Origin: CAYJVB01 sp964373575
GTDB taxonomy: Archaea > Aenigmatarchaeota > Aenigmatarchaeia > CG10238-14
Reading direction: 5' to 3'
Assembly: GCA_964373575.1 (NCBI GenBank)
Contig: CAYJVB010000010.1
Span: 1-27,996, forward strand
DNA length: 27,996 nt
Below the pieces are notes generated by a model, which worked only from the letters and a program-made list of their open reading frames with translations, ran no database searches and was not told the DNA's origin. Positions 13,583 to 22,900 of this stretch are shown one piece after another. The position numbers were made by a program, and so were the translations under genes. Every line of letters starts with the position of its first letter. Position 1 is the stretch's first letter.

Positions 13583-14764
13583 ATGAAGGCCCTCACATTC
13601 ATTTTTGTAACTGTACTGCTTAGTTTTCAAGTCAGTAATGCCAGTGTAATTATGACTGAAATAATGTACGATCCTGTTCAAGATGACAACTACAATGAAT
13701 GGATAGAGATTTACAATCCAACCGATGAAAGCATAAGCCTTGAAGGATGGAAACTTTGCAACAATCAGATATTAGCTGGCTATGTAGATAGAAACGGTCA
13801 AATTGTGTTCAATGACACTTTTCTAATTCCTTCAAATGGATATGGAATAATAACAGATGGAGGAACAGGTACGGAGGTTTATGTTAATTTTAAGGTTTCC
13901 GGAACAGCTTTACATGTAGACGCTTCTAGTTTATGTGGGGGATTAAGTAATAGTGGGAAATCTTTGCAACTTTACAATGGCTCTCAACTTGTTGAAAAAA
14001 TCACTTATTCTAATTCTTTAGGAGCTAATAATGATGGTAACAGCTTACAAAAAGTAAACAATAATTGGATTCCCTGTATTCCAACACTAGGTCTTCCGAA
14101 TTGTGTTGGTTCTCAAACTACAACACCCACTACTACTACCTTATCCGATCAGACTACCACAACTATTCTATCTACTCCTGTAAACACGCCAACTAACCAA
14201 CAAAATACATGTGATTTATCTCTTGTTGTATCGACAGATCAGATTATCTATAATGCAGATACAGCTTTGGAATACAAAATCATTGTAGAGGATGTAAATT
14301 GTCAAAACTTCAATCATAATTTTAAAATTGAACACTGGATAGAAGATTTATATGGAAATATTACAAAAGAAAGTAAAACATCAGAAGACGATCTAATTTG
14401 CAAGAAAACCAAAACATTTCAATGGACTCCTAAGAATTTGATCGGATCAGAAGGATACCTGATAAAAGCAAAGATTACTGATGTTGGTTGTGTGGATTTA
14501 AATTCAACAAACAACGAAAATTCGAATTTAATAGTTGTAAAAGGGAACCAAACAGAAACCACATCATCTACGGCTATTACAACGCCGCTTATCGTAACGA
14601 CGACACAAAAAACTTCTGACAATATACAAAAATCCACTACAACTAACCAAAAATCCTCAACAACTATCAAAATAGAACCTAAGAAAATTACCGGAAAAAC
14701 TGTAGGATTTTTCGGTAAAATATATGACTTTTTCAAATCGTTGTTTTCATGGTTTAGAAGATAG
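13583..14764 (+). CDS. Secreted protein with lamin-tail domain and Thr-rich linkers
   Basis: 393 residues. A signal peptide (1-20) is followed by a lamin-tail domain (about 21-160; IMTEIMYDP, NEWIEIYNPTDESISLEGWKL, SLQLYNG), an Ig-like fold found in many secreted nucleases and adhesins. Then come a Thr-rich linker (about 178-205), a second beta domain with four Cys (about 210-325; CDLSLVVSTDQIIYNAD, ending LNSTNNENSNLIVVKG, CARDB-like), another Thr/Ser linker, and a basic amphipathic tail (KKITGKTVGFFGKIYDFFK, ending SLFSWFRR). The Thr-rich parts are likely O-glycosylated, and the tail may hold it at the membrane. No enzymatic domain is seen. Leaderless promoter upstream. Confidence 0.83.
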   Translation: MKALTFIFVTVLLSFQVSNASVIMTEIMYDPVQDDNYNEWIEIYNPTDESISLEGWKLCNNQILAGYVDRNGQIVFNDTFLIPSNGYGIITDGGTGTEVYVNFKVSGTALHVDASSLCGGLSNSGKSLQLYNGSQLVEKITYSNSLGANNDGNSLQKVNNNWIPCIPTLGLPNCVGSQTTTPTTTTLSDQTTTTILSTPVNTPTNQQNTCDLSLVVSTDQIIYNADTALEYKIIVEDVNCQNFNHNFKIEHWIEDLYGNITKESKTSEDDLICKKTKTFQWTPKNLIGSEGYLIKAKITDVGCVDLNSTNNENSNLIVVKGNQTETTSSTAITTPLIVTTTQKTSDNIQKSTTTNQKSSTTIKIEPKKITGKTVGFFGKIYDFFKSLFSWFRR

Positions 14765-14795
14765 CATAATTAACTTTCCTAACTAAATTTCTATA

Positions 14796-15710
14796 GTGAT
14801 TACAATAACATTCCTTGGAACAGTTTCCGGAATACCTAGTTTAGACAGGAATCATCCAGCTATTGCAATGGAATATTTTTCTAACTACAGAGATGTATTG
14901 CTATTTGATTGTGGTGAGGGAACGCAAAAACAGTTAATGAAATCAGGAATCAGTTTTATGCAGATAAGTAAAATTTTTATTACGCACTGGCATGCTGATC
15001 ATTTCGCGGGTTTAATTCCAATGTTACAGACAATGAACCTAGAGAAAAGAAAAACCCCGCTTACAATTTATGGACCTGAGGCTGAGAGATTTGTTTCTAA
15101 TATACTTGATTTAGGATATTTTGGCATAAGATTTCCTATAAAAGCTGTTAATTTGGAGTTTGAAGGAAATAAGATTTCGGTGGTCCATGATGACGAGGAA
15201 TATCAGATCCTGTCAATACCTGCATATCATACCGTTCCAGCTGTTGCTTTTTGTTTTAAGGAAAAAGATAAGTGGAATTTAGATGAAGATAAAATGAAAA
15301 ATCTTGGATTAAAGAGAGGACCGTGGCTAAAAGAATTAAAGAAAACAGGAAAACTCGAATGGAAAGAAAAAACTATTAAATTAGAGGATGTTGGTTATGT
15401 TAAGAAAGGATTAAAGGTTGTATATTCTGGTGATACAAAACCTCATAAAAATATTTTGAAGTTGTCTAGAGACGCTGATGTGTTGATACATGATGGAACA
15501 TTCTTGGAAGAGGATATCGGGGAAAAATCACATACTGATGTAAAACAGGCCGCTATTTTGGCAAAGAAGGCCAATGTAAAAAAATTGATTTTAACGCATA
15601 TAAGCAGGAGATATACTGATATAAAAGAATTTGAAGATGAAGCTAGGGAAATTTTTAAGAATACAATTGTCGCTAAAGATATGATGAAAGTTCAGTTCAA
15701 GCAAGAATAA
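14796..15710 (+). CDS. rnz: Ribonuclease Z (tRNA 3' endonuclease)
   Basis: Cuts pre-tRNA 3' trailers so that CCA can be added, consistent with the tRNA in this window lacking an encoded CCA. It is a metallo-beta-lactamase fold of normal length (304 aa). Metal site residues are H64, H66, D68, H69 (ITHWHADHFAGL), H145 (PAYHTVPA), D213 (YSGDTKP) and H268 (LTHISRRY). The flexible-arm region GLKRGPWLKELKKTG (171-185) and the SHTDVKQAA motif (H246) are specific to tRNase Z. The start is GTG at 14796; the following ITITFLGT is the usual N-terminus. Confidence 0.95.
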   Translation: MITITFLGTVSGIPSLDRNHPAIAMEYFSNYRDVLLFDCGEGTQKQLMKSGISFMQISKIFITHWHADHFAGLIPMLQTMNLEKRKTPLTIYGPEAERFVSNILDLGYFGIRFPIKAVNLEFEGNKISVVHDDEEYQILSIPAYHTVPAVAFCFKEKDKWNLDEDKMKNLGLKRGPWLKELKKTGKLEWKEKTIKLEDVGYVKKGLKVVYSGDTKPHKNILKLSRDADVLIHDGTFLEEDIGEKSHTDVKQAAILAKKANVKKLILTHISRRYTDIKEFEDEAREIFKNTIVAKDMMKVQFKQE

Positions 15711-15728
15711 TGAAATAAGTGATTTGTT

Positions 15729-16139
15729 ATGCGAGTCAATATTATTAGTAGACTGATGAAAAGTATAATTTTATTATTTTTAACTACTTTGATAATAAAT
15801 ACAGTTTTTGCTCAAGAAAATTTATCAGTAGAAAAAATAAATCAATTGTTTGAAAATATAAATAAACATAGTGAAAATAAGGCAAATTTAGTTCTACTTT
15901 TTATAATATTAATAGCTTCTCTATATTATTTATCAAAATTCAGAGAAATGGCTGATTTTCAACGCACAAATGCGAAAATTTCCGGATATATTTTTTTGAT
16001 ATTAGCTTTTATCTTGTTTACATTATCTTTCATTAATTTTTTCAATTTGAAATTTTTCGTTTTGTCGTTATTATCGTTTGTTTTAGGAGTAGTGTTTATA
16101 AAAATAACATCTAAATCACAAAAGAAATCTAAAAAGTAA
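15729..16139 (+). CDS. Hypothetical membrane protein with signal peptide
   Basis: Up to 136 residues. An N-terminal hydrophobic segment ending NTVFAQ looks like a cleavable signal peptide if translation starts at the internal ATG at 15756 (MKSIILLFLTTLI); the frame's first ATG is at 15729. A short polar stretch (about 30-50) follows, then three hydrophobic helices (about 53-67, 88-103 and 108-126) and a Lys-rich C-terminus (KSQKKSKK) likely on the cytoplasmic side. Family unknown. It lies 18 nt after rnz on the same strand, so the two may be co-transcribed. Confidence 0.65.
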   Translation: MRVNIISRLMKSIILLFLTTLIINTVFAQENLSVEKINQLFENINKHSENKANLVLLFIILIASLYYLSKFREMADFQRTNAKISGYIFLILAFILFTLSFINFFNLKFFVLSLLSFVLGVVFIKITSKSQKKSKK

Positions 16140-16144
16140 CTCAT

Positions 16145-16795
16145 TCATTTCTTTCCCCTGGTCTTTTCAACACTTTCCTTAATGTCTCTTAGCGTTCCTA
16201 GTACTTCAGTTATCATTTTTTCTGCGTTCACATTAACTTTGTAATCAAGTTCGGTTCTTATTTCACTTCTTTCAGTGATTCTATTTTGCGATATCAAAAT
16301 GAATGTTGATAGAAATATCGCTTCTAATGATACTATCATTGTCAGCAGACCAAATGGAAATGGGTCGAAGGGCTTAATTGGTGTTTTATCGAAATTAATT
16401 GTTACCCAAATGGCAAACCAGATGATATGTAAATACACAAAAAACATGCTACCTGAGAATCTTGTTATAGTATCAGCAAATTTCTCAATAATTGTTGATT
16501 CTCTTTCAAATACAGTATTCGGATTTCTTGATATGAAATTAACTTTCTCCGACCTTCTTATCCAAGAGTTTCTCGTGTTTTTTCCGTAACAAATATCACA
16601 TGCAGGCAATCTTTCATCCTTCATTATTACTAATAAATCACCGCAAGTCGTGCATTCATATAGTCCGTTATCTTCTGCTTTTTCACCAATCCTATGTTTC
16701 TTTGATATTGGCTTCTTGATTTCATCATATTTTTTTATTCCTTCAGATAAAATTTCGCTAGCAAATTTTCTGAAACCTTTAACATCTTTTTTCAT
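16145..16795 (-). CDS. DUF1003 membrane protein with N-terminal zinc ribbon
   Basis: 216 residues. The N-terminal zinc ribbon uses C48-X2-C51 and C66-X2-C69 (CTTCGD...ACDICYG). A DUF1003 module follows: FADTITRFSGSMFFVYLHII begins TM1 (about 113-133), PFPFGLLTMIVSLEAIFLST is TM2 (about 147-170), and SQNRITERSEIRTELDYKVN is the conserved polar segment after it. A helical C-terminus comes last. DUF1003 is widespread in archaea and bacteria with no settled role; the zinc-ribbon fusion is a common archaeal form. Convergent with the membrane protein gene before it, with only 5 nt between stops. Confidence 0.85.
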   Translation of the reverse strand: MKKDVKGFRKFASEILSEGIKKYDEIKKPISKKHRIGEKAEDNGLYECTTCGDLLVIMKDERLPACDICYGKNTRNSWIRRSEKVNFISRNPNTVFERESTIIEKFADTITRFSGSMFFVYLHIIWFAIWVTINFDKTPIKPFDPFPFGLLTMIVSLEAIFLSTFILISQNRITERSEIRTELDYKVNVNAEKMITEVLGTLRDIKESVEKTRGKK

Positions 16796-16872
16796 AGAAC
16801 ATAATTATGGTTTTAGAGCTAATTAATTTTTTCTTTTTCGTCTATATTACAAAAAATTTGGATATTTTGATA

Positions 16873-16957
16873 TGCTCCGACGGGGATTTGAACCCCAATT
16901 ACAGCCTTTCTTCTAGTACCGCAGGGCTGTGTCCTATCCAGGTTAGACTATCGGAGC
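16873..16957 (-). tRNA. tRNA-Arg (anticodon GCG) with an 11-nt intron
   Basis: Acceptor GCTCCGA/TCGGAGC, D-stem GTCT/GGAC, anticodon stem CAGCC/GGCTG and T-loop TTCAAAT all fold. No CCA is encoded; the discriminator is A. The anticodon loop as encoded is 18 nt. Removing TACTAGAAGAA (16908-16918) leaves CTGCGGA, the normal archaeal tRNA-Arg(GCG) loop, with the intron at the canonical position 37/38. A relaxed bulge-helix-loop is possible: CTGC (32-35) against GAAG of the intron with one mismatch, and 3-nt bulges GG^T and AA^A at the splice sites. Confidence 0.92.
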
Positions 16958-17025
16958 ATTGTCATAAAAGATTATAAACTTTTAATTCTAATAGTCAATA
17001 CTGTATAAATTCAAGGTGTAATGCT

Positions 17026-17223
17026 TTGCCGAGGAAAAAACATACAGAAGAAGAGGTAGAAGAAATGAAATGTACAAGCTGTGGAACTAATCTATTGGGA
17101 GATGAGAAATTCGTAAAATTTAAATGTCCCAGCTGCAGTGAAGTAGAGATATTTAGATGCTCCAAATGTAAAAGACTGTCCAACATATATAAATGTAATA
17201 AATGTGGTTTTGAAGGACCGTGA
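17026..17223 (+). CDS. Small zinc-ribbon protein (HVO_2753-like, predicted RNA-binding)
   Basis: A double zinc-ribbon protein with four CxxC knuckles: CTSC, CPSC, CSKC and CNKC, ending in CGFEGP, which is typical of the archaeal family that sits next to aEF-1beta. Two starts are possible. TTG at 17026 follows AAGGTG by 7 nt and adds an acidic, Lys/Glu-rich N-terminus. ATG at 17065 (MKCTSCG) follows GAGGT by 7 nt and better fits a TATA box at about 17002-17010. The 52-residue form is nearer to family length (50-60). It ends 4 nt before aEF-1beta. Proposed role: RNA or ribosome binding. Confidence 0.88.
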   Translation: MPRKKHTEEEVEEMKCTSCGTNLLGDEKFVKFKCPSCSEVEIFRCSKCKRLSNIYKCNKCGFEGP

Positions 17224-17227
17224 TGCT

Positions 17228-17485
17228 ATGGCAACTGTAATTGTTACTTATAGAATTATGCCGGACGGCCCTGATACAGATTTAAACTATATAGAAAAAG
17301 AATTAAAGAAAAAATTTGGTTTTGAAAGAATTGAGGAAATTCCAATCGCTTTTGGTATAGTCTCAATAAGTGCAATCAAAGTTATTCCCGAAATTGAGGG
17401 AGAGGCTGATAAATTGTCTGAAGAAATTGAACGAATAAAAGGGGTTCAATCAGTTGAAATAGTAAGCATGACAAGAGGGTTATAA
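17228..17485 (+). CDS. ef1b: Archaeal elongation factor 1-beta (aEF-1beta, GDP exchange factor)
   Basis: Promotes GDP/GTP exchange on EF-1alpha during translation. 85 residues with the expected ferredoxin-like alternation: ATVIVTYRIMPDGPDTDL, EIPIAFGIVSISAIKVIPE, and the end VQSVEIVSMTRGL. Length matches the family (about 85-90). The start is ATG at 17228, just after the stop of the zinc-ribbon gene; the in-frame GTG/ATG further upstream would overlap that gene. The zinc ribbon/aEF-1beta pair is a conserved archaeal gene order. Confidence 0.96.
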   Translation: MATVIVTYRIMPDGPDTDLNYIEKELKKKFGFERIEEIPIAFGIVSISAIKVIPEIEGEADKLSEEIERIKGVQSVEIVSMTRGL

Positions 17486-17531
17486 AAATAAGTTTGTTAA
17501 CTTTATTTGGTAATACAATAACCAAAGAAGA

Positions 17532-18083
17532 TTAGACCGATATAAACAATTTATGCTTATCTATGTCTTTTAATTCATCAATTATTCTTTTTTTGATCAT
17601 CTTTTTTGGGTCAGGTAACATTTCTACTCTTTTTTTCAAATCATTAAAATTTTCAAATGGTTTTTCTTTTCTCGCTTTTATAATGTCCCACATATGTTTT
17701 TTTCCTATACCTTGAAGAAGTTCCATCGAATGTAATCTTGTAGTTAATGGTCCCGCTTTATTGAAAAAATCTAAAAATCTCTTTTCATTTTCTTCAATTA
17801 TTTTGTCAATAACGAATTCTAACTCTTGTTTTGCAAATCCCGTAAGCTCATCATATTTTATCCTACCCTTTATCAATTTTACTTTATCCCATTTTCCTTC
17901 TCCTATATACAGGAGGTCACCGGTTTTTGCTGTCATCTCAGGTTTTAAGACAATTTCTAGTAAGTTCAAATATTTGTTACCGATGCTTTGGACTATAGGT
18001 TCACTTCTTCTAGTCATTGCATGTCCTGTTGGAAGAAAATCCAGTACTATAACATGTTCATCTTTCATAGGAACTAGCCTCAT
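17532..18083 (-). CDS. DUF655 protein (COG1491, predicted nucleic-acid-binding)
   Basis: 183 residues. It has an N-terminal beta part with VIVLDFLPTGHAMTRR, then IVLKPEMTAKTGDLLYIGEG (an OB-like barrel), and a C-terminal helix-hairpin-helix part (LLQGIGKKHMWDIIKARKEK). This is the DUF655 family, regularly placed beside rpoF and rpl21e in archaea and predicted to bind RNA or DNA; its role is not settled. The start is the ATG at 18083, 1 nt after the rpoF stop codon (TAGTATG). Last gene of the srp54-to-DUF655 operon. Confidence 0.9.
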   Translation of the reverse strand: MRLVPMKDEHVIVLDFLPTGHAMTRRSEPIVQSIGNKYLNLLEIVLKPEMTAKTGDLLYIGEGKWDKVKLIKGRIKYDELTGFAKQELEFVIDKIIEENEKRFLDFFNKAGPLTTRLHSMELLQGIGKKHMWDIIKARKEKPFENFNDLKKRVEMLPDPKKMIKKRIIDELKDIDKHKLFISV

Positions 18084-18084
18084 A

Positions 18085-18417
18085 CTATTCAAGTTTTTTG
18101 ACAGTAGTCAAAATTTGATTCTTCTCTTCATCTGTAATATTTTTGTAATCCTTCTCTAGGATTACTCTTAAATCATCTCTGTCTTTAGGTAAAAGATTAA
18201 TAATGCTCATTATTTGCCTTTCAGTTAGTTTTTGAACTCCTTTTAGATCTTCTAATAAGCCCTTTGCTTTCTTATCGGTTATAGTATTGAATTTTTTTAA
18301 ATGTTCTAGTGCGTTTTTTTGTTCGTAACCTAATTCTTTTTCTTTAGACCTTTCTTTAAGTATTTCGCTCGCTTCAGCATTTGTAATAAGTCTTTCTTTC
18401 AAAATTTCATCAACCAT
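18085..18417 (-). CDS. rpoF: RNA polymerase subunit Rpo4 (RpoF)
   Basis: The archaeal counterpart of eukaryotic Rpb4; with Rpo7 it forms the stalk of RNA polymerase. 110 residues, mostly helical: ITNAEASEILKER, LGYEQKNALEHLKKF, and the conserved core LTERQIMSIINLLPKDRDDL, then ITDEEKNQIL. Length and layout match the family. ATG directly follows the L21e stop (TAGATG), and its own stop is 1 nt from the DUF655 start, so expression is tightly coupled to rpl21e. Confidence 0.95.
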   Translation of the reverse strand: MVDEILKERLITNAEASEILKERSKEKELGYEQKNALEHLKKFNTITDKKAKGLLEDLKGVQKLTERQIMSIINLLPKDRDDLRVILEKDYKNITDEEKNQILTTVKKLE

Positions 18418-18702
18418 CTAAATCGCCTTCAAATGTTCTGGTCTGGAAATAATTTTTTTTTCTTTGTTCCCATCTTTTATAGTTATTATATATGAAAAAC
18501 CCCTTTTATCTGTTACCATTCCGGTTTTACCGATAAATCTTTTGAATGGTCTACCTTTAGGACTTGAGGGTGCTGGATGAATTACAACCTTTGCTCCAAT
18601 TTTGAACTCTTGCAAAAACTTAGTAATAGCAGATCTTTCTCTTACCCTTCTTCTTAACAGGCTCCGTGTTTTCCTTCTAGGACCTTTCGATTTTGTCGGC
18701 AT
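18418..18702 (-). CDS. rpl21e: Ribosomal protein L21e
   Basis: Large-subunit protein, about 94 residues: a basic N-terminus MPTKSKGPRRKTRSLLRR, and a barrel with FKIGAKVVIHPAPSSPKGRP, FIGKTGMVTDKRG and IISRPEHLKAI at the end. The start is set at ATG 18702, the usual L21e beginning, with GAGTGAT as Shine-Dalgarno. A GTG at 18711 would add MIK and overlap the pus10 stop (GTGA). Sits between pus10 and rpoF, a conserved archaeal order. Confidence 0.96.
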   Translation of the reverse strand: MPTKSKGPRRKTRSLLRRRVRERSAITKFLQEFKIGAKVVIHPAPSSPKGRPFKRFIGKTGMVTDKRGFSYIITIKDGNKEKKIISRPEHLKAI

Positions 18703-18707
18703 TTTGA

Positions 18708-19922
18708 TCACTCATGTATCTTTATAACATCCAATTCAATATTTTTAACCTTGTTGTTTAACATGTCTTGAATATTTGGTTGTGTTCTACCATTATCACC
18801 ATGTATTAGCTCTTTTATATATAAACCAGCTTGAGTTTTCATGGTAATTTCTAGGGTTCTTTTATTTTGAAGCTTAAACTTTAATTCTTTTACAAACCTT
18901 TTCCTCATCTTGTCTACTCTTCTTTGTAAAACCCTTGTAGGTGTTTGTTGCATTATGGGTCTACCAATCAATTCTTTAATTATTTCTACATTTTCTAACG
19001 ATTTTTCAAACCTCACTATCGCTCTATAAGTCTTGTCATGTCTTACTGCTTTGAGATGCTTGACTATCCTCCTGTCAACTATTTTTAAGTCTTTAACTCT
19101 TGCTTTCTTTGAAATATTTATTTCCTTCTTCGCTGATATCAGATTGATTTTTCTTTTTTTTGGATTAACTAGTTCTATTACAAAAGGTCGCCACGCGAAG
19201 CATCTTACATTGACGTCCTCACGACCTTCGCCATGAAAACTTGTACCTTCCGGTTTTGTTTGTTTTACTAATGATTTTGCAATAATGTCTTGCACAGAGG
19301 TTTTGTAGATTCTAGTTTTCCACCTCGTTTGGGGCATATTTCTAACAAGTTTTTGATACCGCCCAAAGATAAAAATTGATCTTATATCGAATTTTACAGA
19401 ATCTGTTTTAAAATCATAAAGAATTGTTATGTGGGCAGATTTTCTATCGAGTTTTTTACCTGTTTGTCTCTCAATCCCCTTTCCTATTTCTCTATTTATT
19501 TCAGTTCTAATTGATTCAGCCCAATCGGCTCCAACCTTTTCCCATAAGTCCTGTTCCTTGTTCAATATTTCATCAGGCAGATTAGAACCTACTAGAAAAG
19601 TTTCATATCCATATTTTTTAAGTTCTCTTAAAATTGGTTTTATTTTTTTTTTAATTTCATCAAAAATGTTTTCGCATATAGAACATTTAACAGGTTTTTT
19701 GGGTTTAATTTTTTCGTTTCTAAATTGTATACCAAATAGATTGCTTTCTTCAATTTTTATTTTTTCTCCTGCATCAATTTTCATTGCTAACAAGCTTCTT
19801 ACAATTTTCCCTCTTTCTTCATTCGTAGTTCCTGTTAAAAGACTAGAATAATTTCTACCTAGACAATGATCGCATACATATTTTTTTTTGAGAATTTCAA
19901 TAGCCTTTTCTATCATGTCCAT
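18708..19922 (-). CDS. pus10: tRNA pseudouridine synthase Pus10
   Basis: Makes pseudouridine 54 and 55 in the T-loop of archaeal tRNAs. About 404 residues. The N-terminal zinc site is C-X2-C (CDHC near 16-19) with a second pair CSIC further on; a THUMP-like region is followed by the catalytic core. The core motif GEGREDVNVRCFAWRPF carries the catalytic Asp in GRED; most family members read GREDVDVR, so VN here is a small change. The end contains TPTRVLQRRVDKMRKR and AGLYIKELIHGDNGRTQPNI, both typical. The start is ATG 19922; a GTG at 19931 directly after the srp54 stop forms part of its Shine-Dalgarno. Confidence 0.94.
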   Translation of the reverse strand: MDMIEKAIEILKKKYVCDHCLGRNYSSLLTGTTNEERGKIVRSLLAMKIDAGEKIKIEESNLFGIQFRNEKIKPKKPVKCSICENIFDEIKKKIKPILRELKKYGYETFLVGSNLPDEILNKEQDLWEKVGADWAESIRTEINREIGKGIERQTGKKLDRKSAHITILYDFKTDSVKFDIRSIFIFGRYQKLVRNMPQTRWKTRIYKTSVQDIIAKSLVKQTKPEGTSFHGEGREDVNVRCFAWRPFVIELVNPKKRKINLISAKKEINISKKARVKDLKIVDRRIVKHLKAVRHDKTYRAIVRFEKSLENVEIIKELIGRPIMQQTPTRVLQRRVDKMRKRFVKELKFKLQNKRTLEITMKTQAGLYIKELIHGDNGRTQPNIQDMLNNKVKNIELDVIKIHE

Positions 19923-19931
19923 AATTATCAC

Positions 19932-22900
19932 TTAGAATTTTAGTCCAAATTTTTTAGCTAAATTTGCAAGACCACCGCGTTTCATTCCCTTTAATCCACC
20001 CATTTTTTTCATCATTTTCTTTGATAATTCATACTGTTTTAATAAATCCCTAACGTCTTTTTCACTTGTTCCTGAACCTTTGGCAATTCTTTTTATTCTT
20101 GAAGCGTGAATAATTTCAGAATTTTCTCTTTCTTTTTTTGTCATACTGTTTATTATATGTTTGTATTTTTTTAGTTTCTCCTCTTGAATGGTCATCATTC
20201 CCTCAGGTATTTTAAGCTTGAAACCGGGGATCATTTCCATTACTGAACTAAGTGATCCCATTTTCTGAACGCTGGCAATCTGTTCATAGAAATCTTTCAG
20301 TGTGAATCTACCTTCTATTATTTTTTCAACATCTTCTTTTTTGAATTCCGCTTCTTTGACCTTTTCAATTAATGTTTGCAAGTCCCCTAATCCCAACATT
20401 CTAGAAACAAACCTTATAGGATCATATTGTTCTAGCTCGTCTAATTTTTCTCCTAGACCTATAAATTTTACTTTTGCTCCTGTAGCATTACAAGATGATA
20501 ATGCAGCACCACCCTTTGCTGTTCCGTCCATTTTCGTTACCATGACTCCTGTTATACCCACTAATTTATCAAATTCTTCTGATTGTTTTCCTGCAGTTCT
20601 TCCTAAATCTGCTGGTATAACTAATAGAACCTCGTCCGGGTTAAATAATTTTCCTAATTTTTTTAGTTCATCTGCCAACTCTTTATCCAGTGCATCTCTC
20701 CCTGCTGTATCAACGAGGATAATGTCGTATTTTTGAAATTTTGCAAGGCCATCTTTAATTGCTTTGTAGGGATCTTTTTTGTCATCAATGTGTACGGGTA
20801 TGTGGAGTTTATCTCCTAATTGCTGTAATTGTTGAGGAGCAGCTGGTCTGTGATAATCGCACGCTATCAGCGATGGTTTCAAACCTTGTTTTTGGAAGTA
20901 TTTTGCTAATTTGGCTGTGGTTGTTGTATTATGAACTATTATACCATCTGCAATAAAACTGTGTGTTCCTTCTACTGTAAAATCATAAAGATTTTCTGGA
21001 AATTCATGTAATTTAGTTATTGTTCTTACTCTAGACCAACAAACATCAGAAATAGCTAATTTTTCTAAATAATCTATTTTTTCTAATCTACCTTTTTGAT
21101 TAAGTAATTCAAACCCTTCTTGCGTTAGTTGTAATAAGCTTCCATTCTTTTCTATTAACCCATATTTTATTAACTGTTGCACTGATCCATTAATTGATTG
21201 GTAAGAAAACTCTTGATAAGTATCTAAATTTTTAATAGCCGATAAGAATTTGAAAATAAAACCAACTTTCTCTCTATACAATTTACACAGTTTAAACAAA
21301 CTTTCTCTAGAAATAAGACCCATCCTTTCATATTGACCATAACTGTTAACAAACTTTTGTATTTCTCCAATTGAAAAACCTAGTTGCATTCTTGTTTCGT
21401 ATAATACTCCGGCTAATGGTATCATATCTTGTTTGCCGCAACCTTGTAATATCCCAATGTTAGAATAGTCGTTTACTTTATCTTGTTTGTACTTAATCTC
21501 GAAGCCTATCTTGTGAGCATAAATTTCTGCATATCTTGCCCTTATGTCCAGTTTCCAGTAATCTTTATTTTTAACATTCTTTTTCGAGATGGAAGAAAAA
21601 ATTCCAAATCTTAATAGAAGTAATTGAATTTGACGTATAGCAATATTACTTTCAGAGGATAATTCTATTTCTCTTGTATGTTTTGAGGGACTGGCATCAC
21701 AATCAAAATAGGCTTTAATGAAGTGTCTTATTATCTCGTTATCAGACATGAGAATCTGTGTTGGAATTTTTAAGTTTCTGCCTTTTCGACCGATTTCTAT
21801 TCCAAAAATTTTACTTACAGTAAGCACTAGAGTTTTTGAAATAATTCTTGTCGTGTACATCTTTCTTGTTCTGATATCTCTTTTTATTTTTGTGTCTAAT
21901 CCAAATAAGATCTTTGCTAAAAATCTAACTCTTTCGATTATTTCTGAATTTTCGCTTACTATTTCTACATAACTCTTATCTAGATGTCCATCACCAAAAA
22001 CATATCCAAGAAATTCTGCGAATTCCTGTGTAAAATATAACGGAAAATTTATGTATTTCTTACTGTTTTTGTATCTAATTAATATAAATGGATCTCTCGT
22101 ATTTTCTAACAATATTATCGGTACAATACCGTTTTTTAATTTTGTAGTTAGTGTGCAATAATTTTGTTTAAACTTCAGCATTTTGTGCGTATGTTTTATA
22201 CTCTTGTTGATTTTAAATTTTTTATTAACCTTTACTTCAATATTCAAATTTCTTAACTCATTAAATAAATTTATGTGACTATTCTTAGTTTTATAAGTTC
22301 TAGGTATAGCAATAAAATCATCTTCATTTAACTCTTTGGCCTTAATTTGCTTAAATTCCCCATTTCTTAAAACAAAAAAAGGATGTTCTGTAGTAATTTT
22401 GGTAGAAAAACTATTCCCGTTGTCTATATAAATTTCCAACAGCTTTTTACCCTTTAATTTCCACAAATGTGTTATTTTCTTATTTTCAATTCTAAATGTT
22501 TCAGGATTAAATGATGGTATAATTATGTTCTTGCTTGATACATCCGCAACTATGTCATCATTATGAAATTCTTCAATTGAATTCATAGAAAACTCTGCAT
22601 AAATATCTTCAGCTTTCATTATGCGACCATCTGATAAAGGAATTAAACTCTTTGGATGTACACATTTACCACTACCAAAAAGACCTACCAACATAACTCT
22701 TTTCTTACCTAGTAACTCTGATTTTTCCTTACCTAGCAGGTTTGTTATTTCTTCATATACAACTTTCATTGTATGTTCTCTCAATGTAAATCCTGGAGCT
22801 ATCTCCTCTTTCAGACATCTTTCTCTAATTTTCTGCGATAAGTCGTAAACCAGTTTTACGTCGACATCAGCTTGTAAAAGAATTTTCTGAAGTCCTTTAA

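Noticed and set aside
14419..14736. Minus-strand frame opposite the lamin-tail-domain gene
   Set aside because: It is a shadow of the Thr-rich coding region, giving a Val-rich translation with no start signal.
16873..16957. A class II tRNA (Ser/Leu) with a long variable arm
   Set aside because: The extra bases fall inside the anticodon loop, not between anticodon and T stems; removing 11 nt gives a standard class I tRNA-Arg.
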